In this document: positions 18,248 through 27,566 of the stretch, one piece after another
Position numbering within the stretch: the stretch's first letter is position 1
How the letters are laid out: every line of letters begins with the position of its first letter
Source of the DNA: Flavobacteriales bacterium
GTDB taxonomy: Bacteria; Bacteroidota; Bacteroidia; Flavobacteriales_F; PHOS-HE28
DNA length: 43,448 bases
Direction: 5' to 3'
Assembly: GCA_017987895.1 (NCBI GenBank)
Contig: JAGNSU010000019.1
Coordinates: 1 to 43,448, forward strand
Translations under genes and position numbers: made by a program
Notes under the pieces: model-generated
What the model saw: only the letters and a program-made list of their open reading frames with translations
What the model was told of the DNA's origin: nothing
Database searches by the model: none

Positions 18248-19027
18248 ATGAAGGCGAGCAGGGAGGAACTCAAGGGGATCTTGGACGAGGCCTACGAGCG
18301 GTACGCCCGCCCGGCGTTCGTAGCGAACGACCCGATCCAGATCCCCAAAGGCTTCGACAGGCGAGAGGATGCGGAGGTGATCGGCTTCCTCACCGCCACG
18401 ATCGCTTGGGGGCAACGACCGACCATCATCACAAACGCGCGCAAGCTGGTGCGCTTGATGGACGAAGCCCCGCACGACTTCGTGATGAACGCCACCGAGG
18501 ATGAACTCGCACGGCTCGACGGGTTCGTTCACCGGACGTTCAACAGCGCGGACCTGCATCATTTCGTGACCGGTTTGCGGCATGTGTACACGGCGCATGG
18601 CGGATTGGAGAGCGCGTTCCTGCCAGTCGATCTCGCCGAAGGAGAACCCTGGCGTGCTGCGGAGCATATCGCCTTGTTCAAGGAACGGTTCTTTGAACCG
18701 GCGCATCCTCCTCGTACGCGCAAGCATGTGGCCGATCCATCGCGTGGCAGCAATGCGAAGCGCATCAATATGTTCCTGCGCTGGATGGTGCGCCCGGCCG
18801 ACCGCGGTGTGGACCTGGGACTATGGCGCCGTATTCGCCCCGCCGACCTGATGGTGCCGTTGGATGTGCATACCGGTCGTGTGGCCCGCACGTTCGGGCT
18901 CCTTCAGCGCACCCAGGACGACTGGAAGAGCGTCGAAGAACTCACCCAGCGACTGCGGGAGTTCGATCCCACCGATCCGGTGAAATACGATATCGCCTTG
19001 TTCGGCCTTGGGGTCAGCGCGCGATGA
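18248..19027 (+). CDS. TIGR02757 (DUF2400) family protein
   Basis: The 259-residue protein matches the TIGR02757 family by its N-terminal DRREDAEVIGFLTATIAWGQ, the middle SNAKRINMFLRWMVRP and the C-terminal VPLDVHTGRVARTFGLL, then DPTDPVKYDIALFGLG. The R-x-N-M-F-L-R-W-M and LDVHTGR elements recall helix-hairpin-helix DNA glycosylases, so a DNA-repair-like fold is plausible; no activity is known to me. ATG 18248 is preferred over GTG 18227. It is cytoplasmic. Its 3' end overlaps the convergent gene at 19014 by 14 bases. Confidence 0.88.
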   Translation: MKASREELKGILDEAYERYARPAFVANDPIQIPKGFDRREDAEVIGFLTATIAWGQRPTIITNARKLVRLMDEAPHDFVMNATEDELARLDGFVHRTFNSADLHHFVTGLRHVYTAHGGLESAFLPVDLAEGEPWRAAEHIALFKERFFEPAHPPRTRKHVADPSRGSNAKRINMFLRWMVRPADRGVDLGLWRRIRPADLMVPLDVHTGRVARTFGLLQRTQDDWKSVEELTQRLREFDPTDPVKYDIALFGLGVSAR

Positions 19028-21443
19028 TCAACCGCTGCGCGCGGTCGTAACCGCCTTCCATCGCCAGCACGCGCAAGGTGTACATGCCATCGTTCAGCCC
19101 ACCCAGCGGGAGATCCTGCATCACCCCGGGGCGCACCATCCAGAAGCGGACGGGACGGCCGGTGGCATCATAGAGGAACGCCTGATGGGCGCCATCGCGA
19201 GCGGCATCCACCTGCAGGGTGACCGCAAGCTGGGCAGGATTCGGGAAGAGCGCGAACCCTTCGGTCTTGAAGGGCAACTCCTCCGCGCCTACCAGTCCGT
19301 AGCTCAAGGTGTTGAAGGCGGTATTGGTGATCACCGGAGGGTTGTTGTCGAAATAGATGGCGGCGGTGTTCTCGATCACTTCCCCTTCCGGCAGGCCGCT
19401 GAACGGCGAGAATGAGAATCGCACAAAGCCCTGGCTGCCCAGGAAATTGGTCGTGCTATCCGGTAGCATGATCCCGTCGAACCGGAAGTGGACGATATGA
19501 CCGGGGCCCAAAGTGACGATGCAGGGATGGCTCGTTCCCCGCATTTCGAAGGACGTCATGTCCAATGAAGGATGGATCGTGTCGGCGAGCACGACGTCCA
19601 AGGCCGTTGCGTTGCCGGTGTTCTGGAAGCGGATGGTGTAGGTCAACTTCTCATCCATCGCGGTGATATGCTCCTCCCCTTGGCCGGCAGGCATCACGAC
19701 CTTGTCGTTCGGATCGTAGGAACTGACGAGTATCGGGTATTGATCTACTGTGTGGGTCGCTTTGGGGATACCGGCCGTTGATAGGGTCGCTCGCAAATGA
19801 TCATGGAGCGTATCGCCCATGTGGCTGACGTCGGCCATCATTGCCGAGAGCGGTATCACGCGCGTTTGCGAGGGGGCGACACTGAGAATGGTCCAATATG
19901 CGGTGTCATTGATGATGGAGTCCGCGAGCGGGCTGGCATCACCTATGCTCGATAGATCGTCCAGCGCAAGGGCCAGCGTGAGATCGGCGATCTGGTTGCC
20001 TGTGTTCGTGGCCGCGATCCAATAGTTGACCCAGTAGCCGCAACGGGTTTCCGCACTGGCGATCATGGGGAGCACGTTGAAGGTCGGAGTGCCGGCCTCC
20101 ACGCCGAAATCGACGCCTTGGGCCGATCCGCCATTGGGCACTGTAACGCTCAGCGAGGGGCTCGTGGTCGAACTCCATTGCGGCATGCCCGCCAGTTCCA
20201 CCGTGTAGCTGCCGGCAGGCGCGTCGATCCGGTACATGCCGCTGTGATTGGTGAGCGCGCCGTAGGAACCGGGCACTTCCACCAGCGCACCTTCCACGCC
20301 ATGATCGTTCCCATTGAATATCCCATCCCCGTTCCGGTCGTTGAATACGCGGCCCACGATCGCTGCACCGGCGACCGCGAGATTCTCGTTCCAAAGGACC
20401 GAGTTGGCGCTGGTGGAAAGATGGAAGAGGTCCTGGTCCCCATCGCCATCCATATCACCGGTCGCCAGTGCGCTCATCGCGGCGACTTGGGAAGATATGA
20501 TCTGCACCGCCCCGAAGGCCCCGAGACCGTTGGTGTTCTCCGCCCAACCTTGGTGGTCCACCACAGTGCTGGACCAGAACGCGTCGAGGTCTCCGTCCCC
20601 ATCCAGGTCCTCGGCGCTGAGAATGTCCACTTGTCCCCAGGGGATCGCCACGGCTTGGGCGCTGGTGAGCACACCACCGTGCCTTGACCGCCATTCGATC
20701 GCACCGGTCCCTGTGTTGGAGTACAGGGCATCGAAGATGCCATCGCCGTCCATGTCGTAGACACCGCCTGCCCCATAGGCACAGAAGGTTTGCACAGGCC
20801 CGAACGAGCCACCGATATTCTCGCTCCAATTGATGCTGGAGGTGGGGAAGTACGACCAGACCAGGTCGCGATCATTGTCCTCATCGATGTCGGCGAACTG
20901 CAACGTATGGGCGCCCCAGTTGGGAGCCACGGTCTGGAAAGCGCCAAAGGTGCCCGCCCCATCGGTGTTGTAGGAGACAACGATATCGCCATTGGAAAGC
21001 ACCAGGGCCAGGTCCATGTCACTATCGCCATCCAGGTCGGCCGCCCGGATGATGTCGGCGTTGATGGTCGATGAGATGTTCACCGGCGCTTCGTAGCCCG
21101 AACCGTTCCGGATGAAGACATCGATACCGATGAACTGCTGCTTCTTGCTCGCAACAAGGTCGCTGCGATCGTCACCGTTCACATCCACCGCTAGACAAAC
21201 CACATGCTCCGTGGAGATCTGTGGTTCCGGGACGGAGAAGGCGCCCAGACCATCGGGATTGGTGAAGACCATGGGGCCGCCGCGTGTGCCCACCAGAAGG
21301 TCGTTGTCGCTATCCGCGTCCAGATCGGCCAGCTGCACGGTGATCGGTCCTTCGATGTAGAGCGAGGACTGCGGCCCGAACTGGGCATGGCACATAGCAG
21401 GCACCAACAGTGTGAGCAGAGCTGTACGAATAGCGAAGCGCAT
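19014..21443 (-). CDS. secreted FG-GAP repeat protein with DUF7619-type and T9SS domains
   Basis: The ATG at 21441-21443 gives the signal peptide MRFAIRTALLTLLVPAMCHA; the frame continues upstream to 21509 without family-like sequence. The 809-residue product has about seven FG-GAP/VCBS calcium-loop motifs in the first 345 residues (ADLDADSDNDLLVG, EDLDGDGDLDAFWS, GDMDGDGDQDLFHL). An SdrD B-like domain follows (VGRVFNDRNGDGIFNGNDHG), then a DUF7619-type domain (YDPNDKVVMPAG, YTIRFQNTGNATA, ENTAAIYFDNNPPVITNT), and finally a type A T9SS domain (F-P-N-P-A-Q, GMYTLRVLA). It should be surface-exposed. It is paralogous to the gene at 21593. Confidence 0.92.
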   Translation of the reverse strand: MRFAIRTALLTLLVPAMCHAQFGPQSSLYIEGPITVQLADLDADSDNDLLVGTRGGPMVFTNPDGLGAFSVPEPQISTEHVVCLAVDVNGDDRSDLVASKKQQFIGIDVFIRNGSGYEAPVNISSTINADIIRAADLDGDSDMDLALVLSNGDIVVSYNTDGAGTFGAFQTVAPNWGAHTLQFADIDEDNDRDLVWSYFPTSSINWSENIGGSFGPVQTFCAYGAGGVYDMDGDGIFDALYSNTGTGAIEWRSRHGGVLTSAQAVAIPWGQVDILSAEDLDGDGDLDAFWSSTVVDHQGWAENTNGLGAFGAVQIISSQVAAMSALATGDMDGDGDQDLFHLSTSANSVLWNENLAVAGAAIVGRVFNDRNGDGIFNGNDHGVEGALVEVPGSYGALTNHSGMYRIDAPAGSYTVELAGMPQWSSTTSPSLSVTVPNGGSAQGVDFGVEAGTPTFNVLPMIASAETRCGYWVNYWIAATNTGNQIADLTLALALDDLSSIGDASPLADSIINDTAYWTILSVAPSQTRVIPLSAMMADVSHMGDTLHDHLRATLSTAGIPKATHTVDQYPILVSSYDPNDKVVMPAGQGEEHITAMDEKLTYTIRFQNTGNATALDVVLADTIHPSLDMTSFEMRGTSHPCIVTLGPGHIVHFRFDGIMLPDSTTNFLGSQGFVRFSFSPFSGLPEGEVIENTAAIYFDNNPPVITNTAFNTLSYGLVGAEELPFKTEGFALFPNPAQLAVTLQVDAARDGAHQAFLYDATGRPVRFWMVRPGVMQDLPLGGLNDGMYTLRVLAMEGGYDRAQRLIIAR

Positions 21444-21537
21444 GGTGGTGGTTTTCAGGGCCCTAGTACGAAGTCCGCACCATGGGGTTACTGATCGTGG
21501 ACCCGTCACGCCCAGCTACGGGAGGAAGTGCCGGAAA

Positions 21538-21579
21538 GACCATGACCCGGCGCGCAGATCTGCGCGGCGGGTCATGGTC
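21538..21579 (-). terminator. 42-base near-perfect palindrome, likely terminator hairpin
   Basis: The arms GACCATGACCC and GGGTCATGGTC enclose CGCGCAGA/TCTGCGCG, so all but one of the 21 possible base pairs are complementary (a G-G mismatch). It lies 14 bases past the stop of the minus-strand gene at 21593-24022 and, on that strand, is followed by TTTCC. A strong stem with a short T-run fits an intrinsic terminator separating the two FG-GAP paralogues. The symmetric, AGATCT-centred stem could also be a protein-binding site. Confidence 0.6.
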
Positions 21580-21592
21580 GAAAGGGGTTGGA

Positions 21593-24022
21593 TCAGCGCT
21601 CGAACACAACGCGGGCTGTGCGCAAGGCGCCCGCCTCATCCGTCGCACGCAAGAAGTAGATGCCTGCATCAAGCCCATCGCGATCGATCACCACCGTGCT
21701 GGACCGGCGGACCAAGTGGCGCACTTCGCTGCCTTCCGCATCGAACAACGAGACCTGGATACGTCCGGTGAACCCGGCGTTCAGATCCACGGCCACATCG
21801 TTCTGTGCCGGGTTCGGAAATACGAAGAGGTCGGCGGGCGTTCCGTGTTCCGGTCCAGGAATGCTCACCGCACCGTAGGTAAGCGTGTTCCAAGTGGTAT
21901 TGGTGATCACCGGTGGGTTCTGGTCGAAGAAAATAGCGGCCGTATTGTTGAGTACGGTCCCTTCGGTCGCCTCCTGGCGGTGCCGCACCGCGAAGCGCAC
22001 GAAGCCCTGGCTACCCAAAGGGTCGGAAGCACTGTCCGGTAAGTTGATACCCTCATGATCGAAGATGAGGGCACCATCGTCCTGCAGTTCCACGCTGACC
22101 AGATGACTACTGGCGATCAGACGCAACGATGCCAGGTCCAGGTCGGTCTCCAGACCATCTTCGATACGCACCCGCATCGCAGGGATGTTCCCCGTGTTCT
22201 GGAAGCGGATGGTGTAAACGAGCTCGGTCCCCATGTCGGTCAGATGATCGGCACCGAGGCCTACAGGAAAAGCCTGCTTGTCGTTGGGGTCCACCGCACA
22301 TAGCACGGTGGGGTTCACCACGGCCGAAGCGGTGTAGTTCTGTCCGTTCACCTGCGTGTTCACCACCACCGAGTCGGTCAACACCTCACCCACATGGGTG
22401 TCGTCCGGCATTTCCACGAACACCTGGACCAGGCGCTGGTGCGACGGTGGAACGTTCAGAAAGGTCCATTGGGGAACGCCGTTCATCGGTTCGCTGGCCG
22501 CAGGTATCGCACCCTGATAAGTGGAAAGCGCATCGAGATACAGGCTCACATGCAGATCCGCGGCCTCGCTGCCCGTGTTGGCGACGCTGATCCAATACGG
22601 CACCACTTCATGGCATCGGATATCGCCGGGCACCAATTCGGGAGCGATGCTCACGGAGCTTTGATCGGCATGCAATCCGAAGTCGCGTTCCAGTGCGGTA
22701 TTTCCGAAGCTCGTTACGTTCACATTGTACAGGTCCGGGGTGGTGAAGCTCCAACCGGCGACGGCGGGCAGCCACACCGCATAGGGCCCAGGGATCACAC
22801 TGAAACTGTACATGCCACTGTGGTTGGTGAACCGCGCCGCCACGTCGGTGGCCTCCACGCGGTAATTGTAGAGGCCGTGGTCGTTGCCATTGAAGATGCC
22901 GTCGGCGTTCAGGTCGTTGAACACACGACCCACGATACTGTTGCCCGCGATGGCCAGGTTGTCGAAGTAAACGACGCGGTACTGCCCATACGAAGCGGTG
23001 AAGAGTTCCGCATCGCCATCGCCGTCGATGTCGCCGGCCATGAGCAGATGCGGGTCCTGGATACCGATCGTGATGGTTTGACGCGGTCCGAAGGTGCCCG
23101 ATCCGTCCAGGTGCTCGTACCAGGCCAGTTCGTCCAGGTCGCTGGAGGCGATCGCGAGGTCCAGATCACCGTCCAGATCGAGGTCTTGGGCGAGCACGAG
23201 CTCGGAGGTGGCCCAGGGTGTGCCGATCGCTACCGGTACATCGAACCCGTTCGGGAGGCCGCGCTGCCATTGCACCGAACCGTCCAATTGCTTCGCCACC
23301 ACCAGGTCCACGAGGCCATCATTGTCAAGATCGCGCACCGTGCCGATACCCGCCATGGAAAGGGAACCAGCGGCCCCGAACGCTCCGCCACCCGTGTTCT
23401 CGCTCCAACGCAAGGTCTTGGTATCGCGGTCGCTCCAGGAAACATCCAGGTCGCCATCGCCGTCCACATCGCCCAGTTCGGCGCGATCGGTGTAAAGGCC
23501 TTGCACGATCACAGCACCTGGACCGAAAGTGCCCTGGCCATCCGTGTTCTCCATCCATTCCAGGGCGCCGTCCATCAGGGTGAACAGCAGGTCCGGATCC
23601 CCGTCCCCATCCATATCCCCGGAGGTGATCGCTTTCGCGATACGACCGTTCGCCACCACCTGCGGCAGCCCGGGTCCGAAGGTGCCCATGTTGCGGTACC
23701 ACTGGATCGCATTGCCCAGTTCATCGCATCCCACCAGATCGACGTATCCATCCTGGTCGATATCCACACCATGCACCACCACATCGGTGGCGTTCCAAAG
23801 TGTGCCCGCCGCGAAAGTTCCGCCCTGGTTGGCATGCACGAGCATACCGTTGCGAGTGCCCAGCACCAGGTCCGCATCACCATCGTTGTCAAGGTCGATC
23901 AGCTCCATGCTGTTCGGTCCTTCCACAGTGAACTCGTGACCACCAACGAATTGGGCGACCACAGGAACAACCAAGAGGAGAGCAGGCAATGCAGCGGTAC
24001 GGAGCGTGCGGGAAGTGACCAT
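21593..24022 (-). CDS. secreted FG-GAP repeat protein with DUF7619-type and T9SS domains
   Basis: The 809-residue product starts with a signal peptide (MVTSRTLRTAALPALLLVVP, cleaved near VVAQ). It has FG-GAP motifs such as IDLDNDGDADLVLG, GDMDGDGDPDLLFT, GDVDGDGDLDVSWS and QDLDLDGDLDLAIA in its first 350 residues, which should form a calcium-binding propeller. An SdrD B-like segment (VGRVFNDLNADGIFNGNDHG), a DUF7619-type domain (VDPNDKQAFPVG, YTIRFQNTGNIPA, NNTAAIFFDQNPPVITNT) and a type A T9SS domain (F-P-N-P-A-Q-N-D-V, AGIYFLRATD) follow. Order and length equal those of the downstream paralogue, so the pair arose by duplication. It is divergent from the BatA-like gene, with 214 bases between the starts; I see no gene in that gap, only a CATCTTTG box at 24185-24192 facing the plus-strand gene. 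Confidence 0.92.
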   Translation of the reverse strand: MVTSRTLRTAALPALLLVVPVVAQFVGGHEFTVEGPNSMELIDLDNDGDADLVLGTRNGMLVHANQGGTFAAGTLWNATDVVVHGVDIDQDGYVDLVGCDELGNAIQWYRNMGTFGPGLPQVVANGRIAKAITSGDMDGDGDPDLLFTLMDGALEWMENTDGQGTFGPGAVIVQGLYTDRAELGDVDGDGDLDVSWSDRDTKTLRWSENTGGGAFGAAGSLSMAGIGTVRDLDNDGLVDLVVAKQLDGSVQWQRGLPNGFDVPVAIGTPWATSELVLAQDLDLDGDLDLAIASSDLDELAWYEHLDGSGTFGPRQTITIGIQDPHLLMAGDIDGDGDAELFTASYGQYRVVYFDNLAIAGNSIVGRVFNDLNADGIFNGNDHGLYNYRVEATDVAARFTNHSGMYSFSVIPGPYAVWLPAVAGWSFTTPDLYNVNVTSFGNTALERDFGLHADQSSVSIAPELVPGDIRCHEVVPYWISVANTGSEAADLHVSLYLDALSTYQGAIPAASEPMNGVPQWTFLNVPPSHQRLVQVFVEMPDDTHVGEVLTDSVVVNTQVNGQNYTASAVVNPTVLCAVDPNDKQAFPVGLGADHLTDMGTELVYTIRFQNTGNIPAMRVRIEDGLETDLDLASLRLIASSHLVSVELQDDGALIFDHEGINLPDSASDPLGSQGFVRFAVRHRQEATEGTVLNNTAAIFFDQNPPVITNTTWNTLTYGAVSIPGPEHGTPADLFVFPNPAQNDVAVDLNAGFTGRIQVSLFDAEGSEVRHLVRRSSTVVIDRDGLDAGIYFLRATDEAGALRTARVVFER

Positions 24023-24236
24023 ATCCAGAGCGTCTTTGCGCGGCTGTTACGCAGCACCTGGCCGATGAGTTACCAGGAACGATCGCCAAAAGGCACATCT
24101 TCATGGACCAATGGCGCTGCCTCGGGATGTCGGGACATGGGAAACCAGGGGGAGGTGGACCATCGAAGGCCCATCGCTTCGCCGCATCTTTGCGCCCGCC
24201 CAGAGTCCAGGGCCCTGAAATCAGCGGATCGACCGG

Positions 24237-26276
24237 ATGACCTTTCTCTCCCCCACCTTCCTGTGGGCGCTTCTCGCGCTGGCCATCCCTGTTCTGATCC
24301 ACTTGTTCCAGCTACGGCGGTTCAAGCGCCTCGACTTCCCTGATGTGCGGTTGCTCCAGGAAGTGACCCTGCAGACGCGCAGCGTGAAAAAGGTGCGGCA
24401 TTGGGCCGTACTGCTTTGCCGCTTGGCCGCCCTTACGGCACTGGTGATCGCCTTCGCGCAACCGGTCTTGAAGCAGGATGGGCGCACGGCCGTCGCAGGG
24501 AAACAGGCCGTTTCCGTGTTCATTGACGACAGCTACAGCATGGATGGGCAGAACAGCGGCGGACGCCTCATGGACCAGGCGAGGAAAGGTGCGCAGGACC
24601 TGATCGGCAGCCACACGCCCACCGATCGCTTCCAAGTGCTCACGGGAAGGTTCGAAGGCCGCCAGCAATTGCTCCTAGGCAAGGAGGAAGCCAATGAGAT
24701 AGCGGCCCAAGCGGAGACCGGCCCTTTCTCCCGCCCCCTGTCGCATGTGATGAAACGTCAGCGGGAAGCGCTTGTGCGCAGTGACGCGCAGGGCCGGAGG
24801 CTGGTCCTGTTCACCGACCTACAGCGCTATACCACCGATGTGGAGAACTGGTTGAACGATACCCTGGAGCCGGTGCTGATAGTTCCGCTCCAGCCCACGG
24901 ACGCGGCCGACCTCAGCGTGGATTCCGCGTGGTTCGACAACCCTGTGCGCCGGCCTGGGGCAGCGGAGGTCCTGCATGTGCGGATCACGAACCATGGGAC
25001 GGAAGACCTCCAGAACGTCCCGTTCCGGCTTACGATCAATGGTTCGCAACGCGCTCAGGGCAGTTTCGGTGCTGGCGGGGGTGCTTCGGTGGATACTGCG
25101 CTGCGCTTCACGCAGCTACCGGCCGGGCCGCATTGGGGCGAAGTGTCGATCAGCGATGCGCCCATCGTGTTCGATGACGCGCTCACCATCGCTTACCGCG
25201 TGACCGGCACGCTGAGGGTGCTCATCATCGGCGGTGCTTTGCCGGAAGGCGATCGCGCATTGAGCGCCGTGTTCCGCAGCGACAGCGGCTACGTCACCGA
25301 ACAACGGGATCTCCGCTCCGTCGACCCGAAGCAAGTGGAAGAGGCCGATCTGGTAGTGCTGAACGGCACCACCGAGATCCCGAGCGGGCTTGCCCAACAA
25401 CTCAACACCTTGGTGGAAGGAGGCGGGGCATTGGCGGTGTTCCCTCCGCACGAAGGCGGCCTGGAGGCCTACAACGAACTGCTCGGCCAACTCAATGCCG
25501 GCCAGTACGGCAGCAAGGATACAGCGACCACCAAAGTCGCCCGGATCGATCTGGACCTTCCCTTCTATCGGGAGGTGTTCAGCGAACTACCCCGGAACGT
25601 GGATCTACCCACCGTCCAACAGCGATATCGCTGGTCGCCGCGTGCCGGTTCGGAGGTTTTGCTGCGTTTGCAGGACGGCGCACCTTTCCTGACGCGCCAT
25701 GGGCTTGAGCAAGGACAGGTGTTCGTCGGAGCATCGCCGCTCGATCCCGCAGGTGGCCTTTTCATCCGTCATGCGCTCTTCGTAACGAGCTTGTTGCGTA
25801 TGGCCGAGTCGAGCAGGAACTCGGGCGGTCTCTACCACGTCATCGCATCGGAGGGGCTTGTGCCGCTGAACGGTTTGGAGGCGCCCGGCGAGCAAGGTTT
25901 CCGATTGCTCGGTCCGGAGGGGACCGATCTGCTGGCCGAAACACGCCGGTCAGCAACTGGTCTGGGGTTGATGCTGGAGGGCGAGGATCTGCCAGCAGGT
26001 CCCTATGCCATCACCAGCGGCCGGGATACCCTCGCCATGTTGGCCTTGGTGCATGATCGAAAGGAGTCGAGCCGCGACCTGATCCCACCCCAGGAACTGC
26101 GCGAACGGCTGGAGCAAGCTGGCCTTTCGGCCTATAGGGTAGCTGACATGGCACCCGGCGGTGTTTCGTTAAGTTTGGACGATCTGGACCGCGGACGGAA
26201 GCTCTGGCCTTGGTTCATCCTGGTGGCGCTGCTCTTCCTGGCGGCCGAGGTGGTCCTGATCCGGACGAAGCGATGA
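24237..26276 (+). CDS. BatA-domain / VWA-like membrane protein
   Basis: The 679-residue protein starts with the BatA (aerotolerance regulator N-terminal) pattern: a membrane helix, MTFLSPTFLWALLALAIPVL, then HLFQLRRFKRLDFPDVRLLQE, and a second helix near residues 58-77. A von Willebrand A-like part follows with the MIDAS-type sequence FIDDSYSM. The middle is a long beta-rich region with LRVLIIGGALPEGDRALSAV and GTTEIPSGLAQQ, resembling a glutamine-amidotransferase-like fold. The C-terminus is a membrane helix, WPWFILVALLFLAAEVVLI, with a short basic tail. Such proteins are common in Bacteroidota and their role is poorly known. The stop overlaps the next start by four bases, so the two genes are coupled. 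Confidence 0.88.
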   Translation: MTFLSPTFLWALLALAIPVLIHLFQLRRFKRLDFPDVRLLQEVTLQTRSVKKVRHWAVLLCRLAALTALVIAFAQPVLKQDGRTAVAGKQAVSVFIDDSYSMDGQNSGGRLMDQARKGAQDLIGSHTPTDRFQVLTGRFEGRQQLLLGKEEANEIAAQAETGPFSRPLSHVMKRQREALVRSDAQGRRLVLFTDLQRYTTDVENWLNDTLEPVLIVPLQPTDAADLSVDSAWFDNPVRRPGAAEVLHVRITNHGTEDLQNVPFRLTINGSQRAQGSFGAGGGASVDTALRFTQLPAGPHWGEVSISDAPIVFDDALTIAYRVTGTLRVLIIGGALPEGDRALSAVFRSDSGYVTEQRDLRSVDPKQVEEADLVVLNGTTEIPSGLAQQLNTLVEGGGALAVFPPHEGGLEAYNELLGQLNAGQYGSKDTATTKVARIDLDLPFYREVFSELPRNVDLPTVQQRYRWSPRAGSEVLLRLQDGAPFLTRHGLEQGQVFVGASPLDPAGGLFIRHALFVTSLLRMAESSRNSGGLYHVIASEGLVPLNGLEAPGEQGFRLLGPEGTDLLAETRRSATGLGLMLEGEDLPAGPYAITSGRDTLAMLALVHDRKESSRDLIPPQELRERLEQAGLSAYRVADMAPGGVSLSLDDLDRGRKLWPWFILVALLFLAAEVVLIRTKR

Positions 26277-27565
26277 GCACGACCCTGCTACGCCAGATCC
26301 AGGTGGTGGACCCCGGGGGTCCGGCACATGGCACCGAGGTGGACCTGCTGGTGCAGGATGGGAAGATCGCCCGCATCGGTCAACGCATCCCGAAAGGCAC
26401 CGCAAAGGAGATCAAGGTCCTGGGGCTGCATGCTTCCCCGGGCTGGGTGGATCTGCAAGCGCACTTCCGCGACCCGGGCGAAGAATACAAACAAGGGCTT
26501 CTGAACGGCTTGGACGCCGCTGCGGCCGGAGGGTTCACCGCCGTGGCCGTACTGCCATCCACCCAGCCGGTGATCGATGCGCGTGCGGGGATAGAGCACC
26601 TACTTCGAAAAGGCGCTGGACATGCCGTAAGGGTGCTGCCCATCGGCGCCCTGACCAAAGGACTGCAGGGCCAACAACTGGCCGAACTCTTCGATCTGAG
26701 CCAGGCCGGTGCCGTGGCCTTCAGCGATGATCAGCACGCCCTGCGGAACGCACGCCTGCTGATGCTCGCCTTGCAGTATGTGCTACTCTTCAAAGGCGTG
26801 GTGATGGTGTTCCCGCAGGACCCGGACCTTAGCCAGAGCGGCCAGATGCATGAGAGCCCGATGAGCGCAAGGCTTGGCCTTCGAGGCATTCCGGCTTTGG
26901 CCGAGGAGGTGCAACTGGCGCGCGACATCGCCTTGCTCGCTTATACCGGATCGCGCATGCACATCACCACAGTGAGCACCGCCGAAAGTGTGGCGCTGGT
27001 GCGCAAGGCCAAGCAGGATGGGCTCGCGATCACCGCAGCGGTCGCCGCGCACCACCTGTTGCTGGATGACGGCTGCCTGCGCGGCTTCGATACGCTGTAC
27101 AAGGTGCTACCACCGCTGCGCGATCCCGAGCATATCGAAGCGTTGCGCGAGGGCGTGAAGGACGGCACTATCGACAGTATCGTGAGCGATCATCGGCCGG
27201 AAGACGTGGAACACAAGCGGGTGGAGTTCGCGCAAGCGGCGTTCGGCGCGATCGGACTGGAGACGAGTTTCGCGGTGGCGAACACCGCGCTGAAGGGTAG
27301 GCTGAGCCTACGCCGGTTGGTGGAACGCTTCAGCCACGGTCCGCGCAAAGTGCTGGGACTACCGGTACCGCATATCACCGAAGGCAGCCCGGTAGAGATC
27401 ACCCTGTTCGATCCGGAGGTACAATGGCTCTGCACGCAGGACGACCTGGTGAGCCGTTCGAAGAACTCGCCCTTCATTGGGCAGCCACTTACAGGTCGGC
27501 CGCTGGGTATCCTCCGGAACGGCCAACGAACGCTCTCTCCTGCCTTGCAGGAACAGATGGCCTAG
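26273..27565 (+). CDS. dihydroorotase homologue, probably catalytically inactive
   Basis: The ATG at 26273 overlaps the BatA-like stop (ATGA); the frame is open from 26210 but the added residues are the neighbour's sequence read out of frame. The 430-residue protein follows the amidohydrolase plan of class I dihydroorotase, with GWVDLQAHFRDPGEEYKQG, GGFTAVAVLPSTQPVID, ITTVSTAESV and SDHRPEDVEHK. Several metal ligands are missing. The usual HxH before R-D-P-G is QxH; the usual His-Ala-Glu segment reads FPQDPDL; and the HxST histidine of the strand before STAES is Thr. The Asp and His of SDHRP remain. This pattern fits the non-catalytic dihydroorotase-like proteins that partner aspartate transcarbamoylase in some bacteria; a true PyrC should lie elsewhere. 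Confidence 0.85.
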   Translation: MSTTLLRQIQVVDPGGPAHGTEVDLLVQDGKIARIGQRIPKGTAKEIKVLGLHASPGWVDLQAHFRDPGEEYKQGLLNGLDAAAAGGFTAVAVLPSTQPVIDARAGIEHLLRKGAGHAVRVLPIGALTKGLQGQQLAELFDLSQAGAVAFSDDQHALRNARLLMLALQYVLLFKGVVMVFPQDPDLSQSGQMHESPMSARLGLRGIPALAEEVQLARDIALLAYTGSRMHITTVSTAESVALVRKAKQDGLAITAAVAAHHLLLDDGCLRGFDTLYKVLPPLRDPEHIEALREGVKDGTIDSIVSDHRPEDVEHKRVEFAQAAFGAIGLETSFAVANTALKGRLSLRRLVERFSHGPRKVLGLPVPHITEGSPVEITLFDPEVQWLCTQDDLVSRSKNSPFIGQPLTGRPLGILRNGQRTLSPALQEQMA

Positions 27566-27566
27566 C

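Noticed and set aside
22394..24343. Long plus-strand open frame of 649 codons
   Set aside because: It is antisense to the FG-GAP protein at 21593-24022 and shows no domain; the repeated GDxDGDGD codons produce long open antisense frames.
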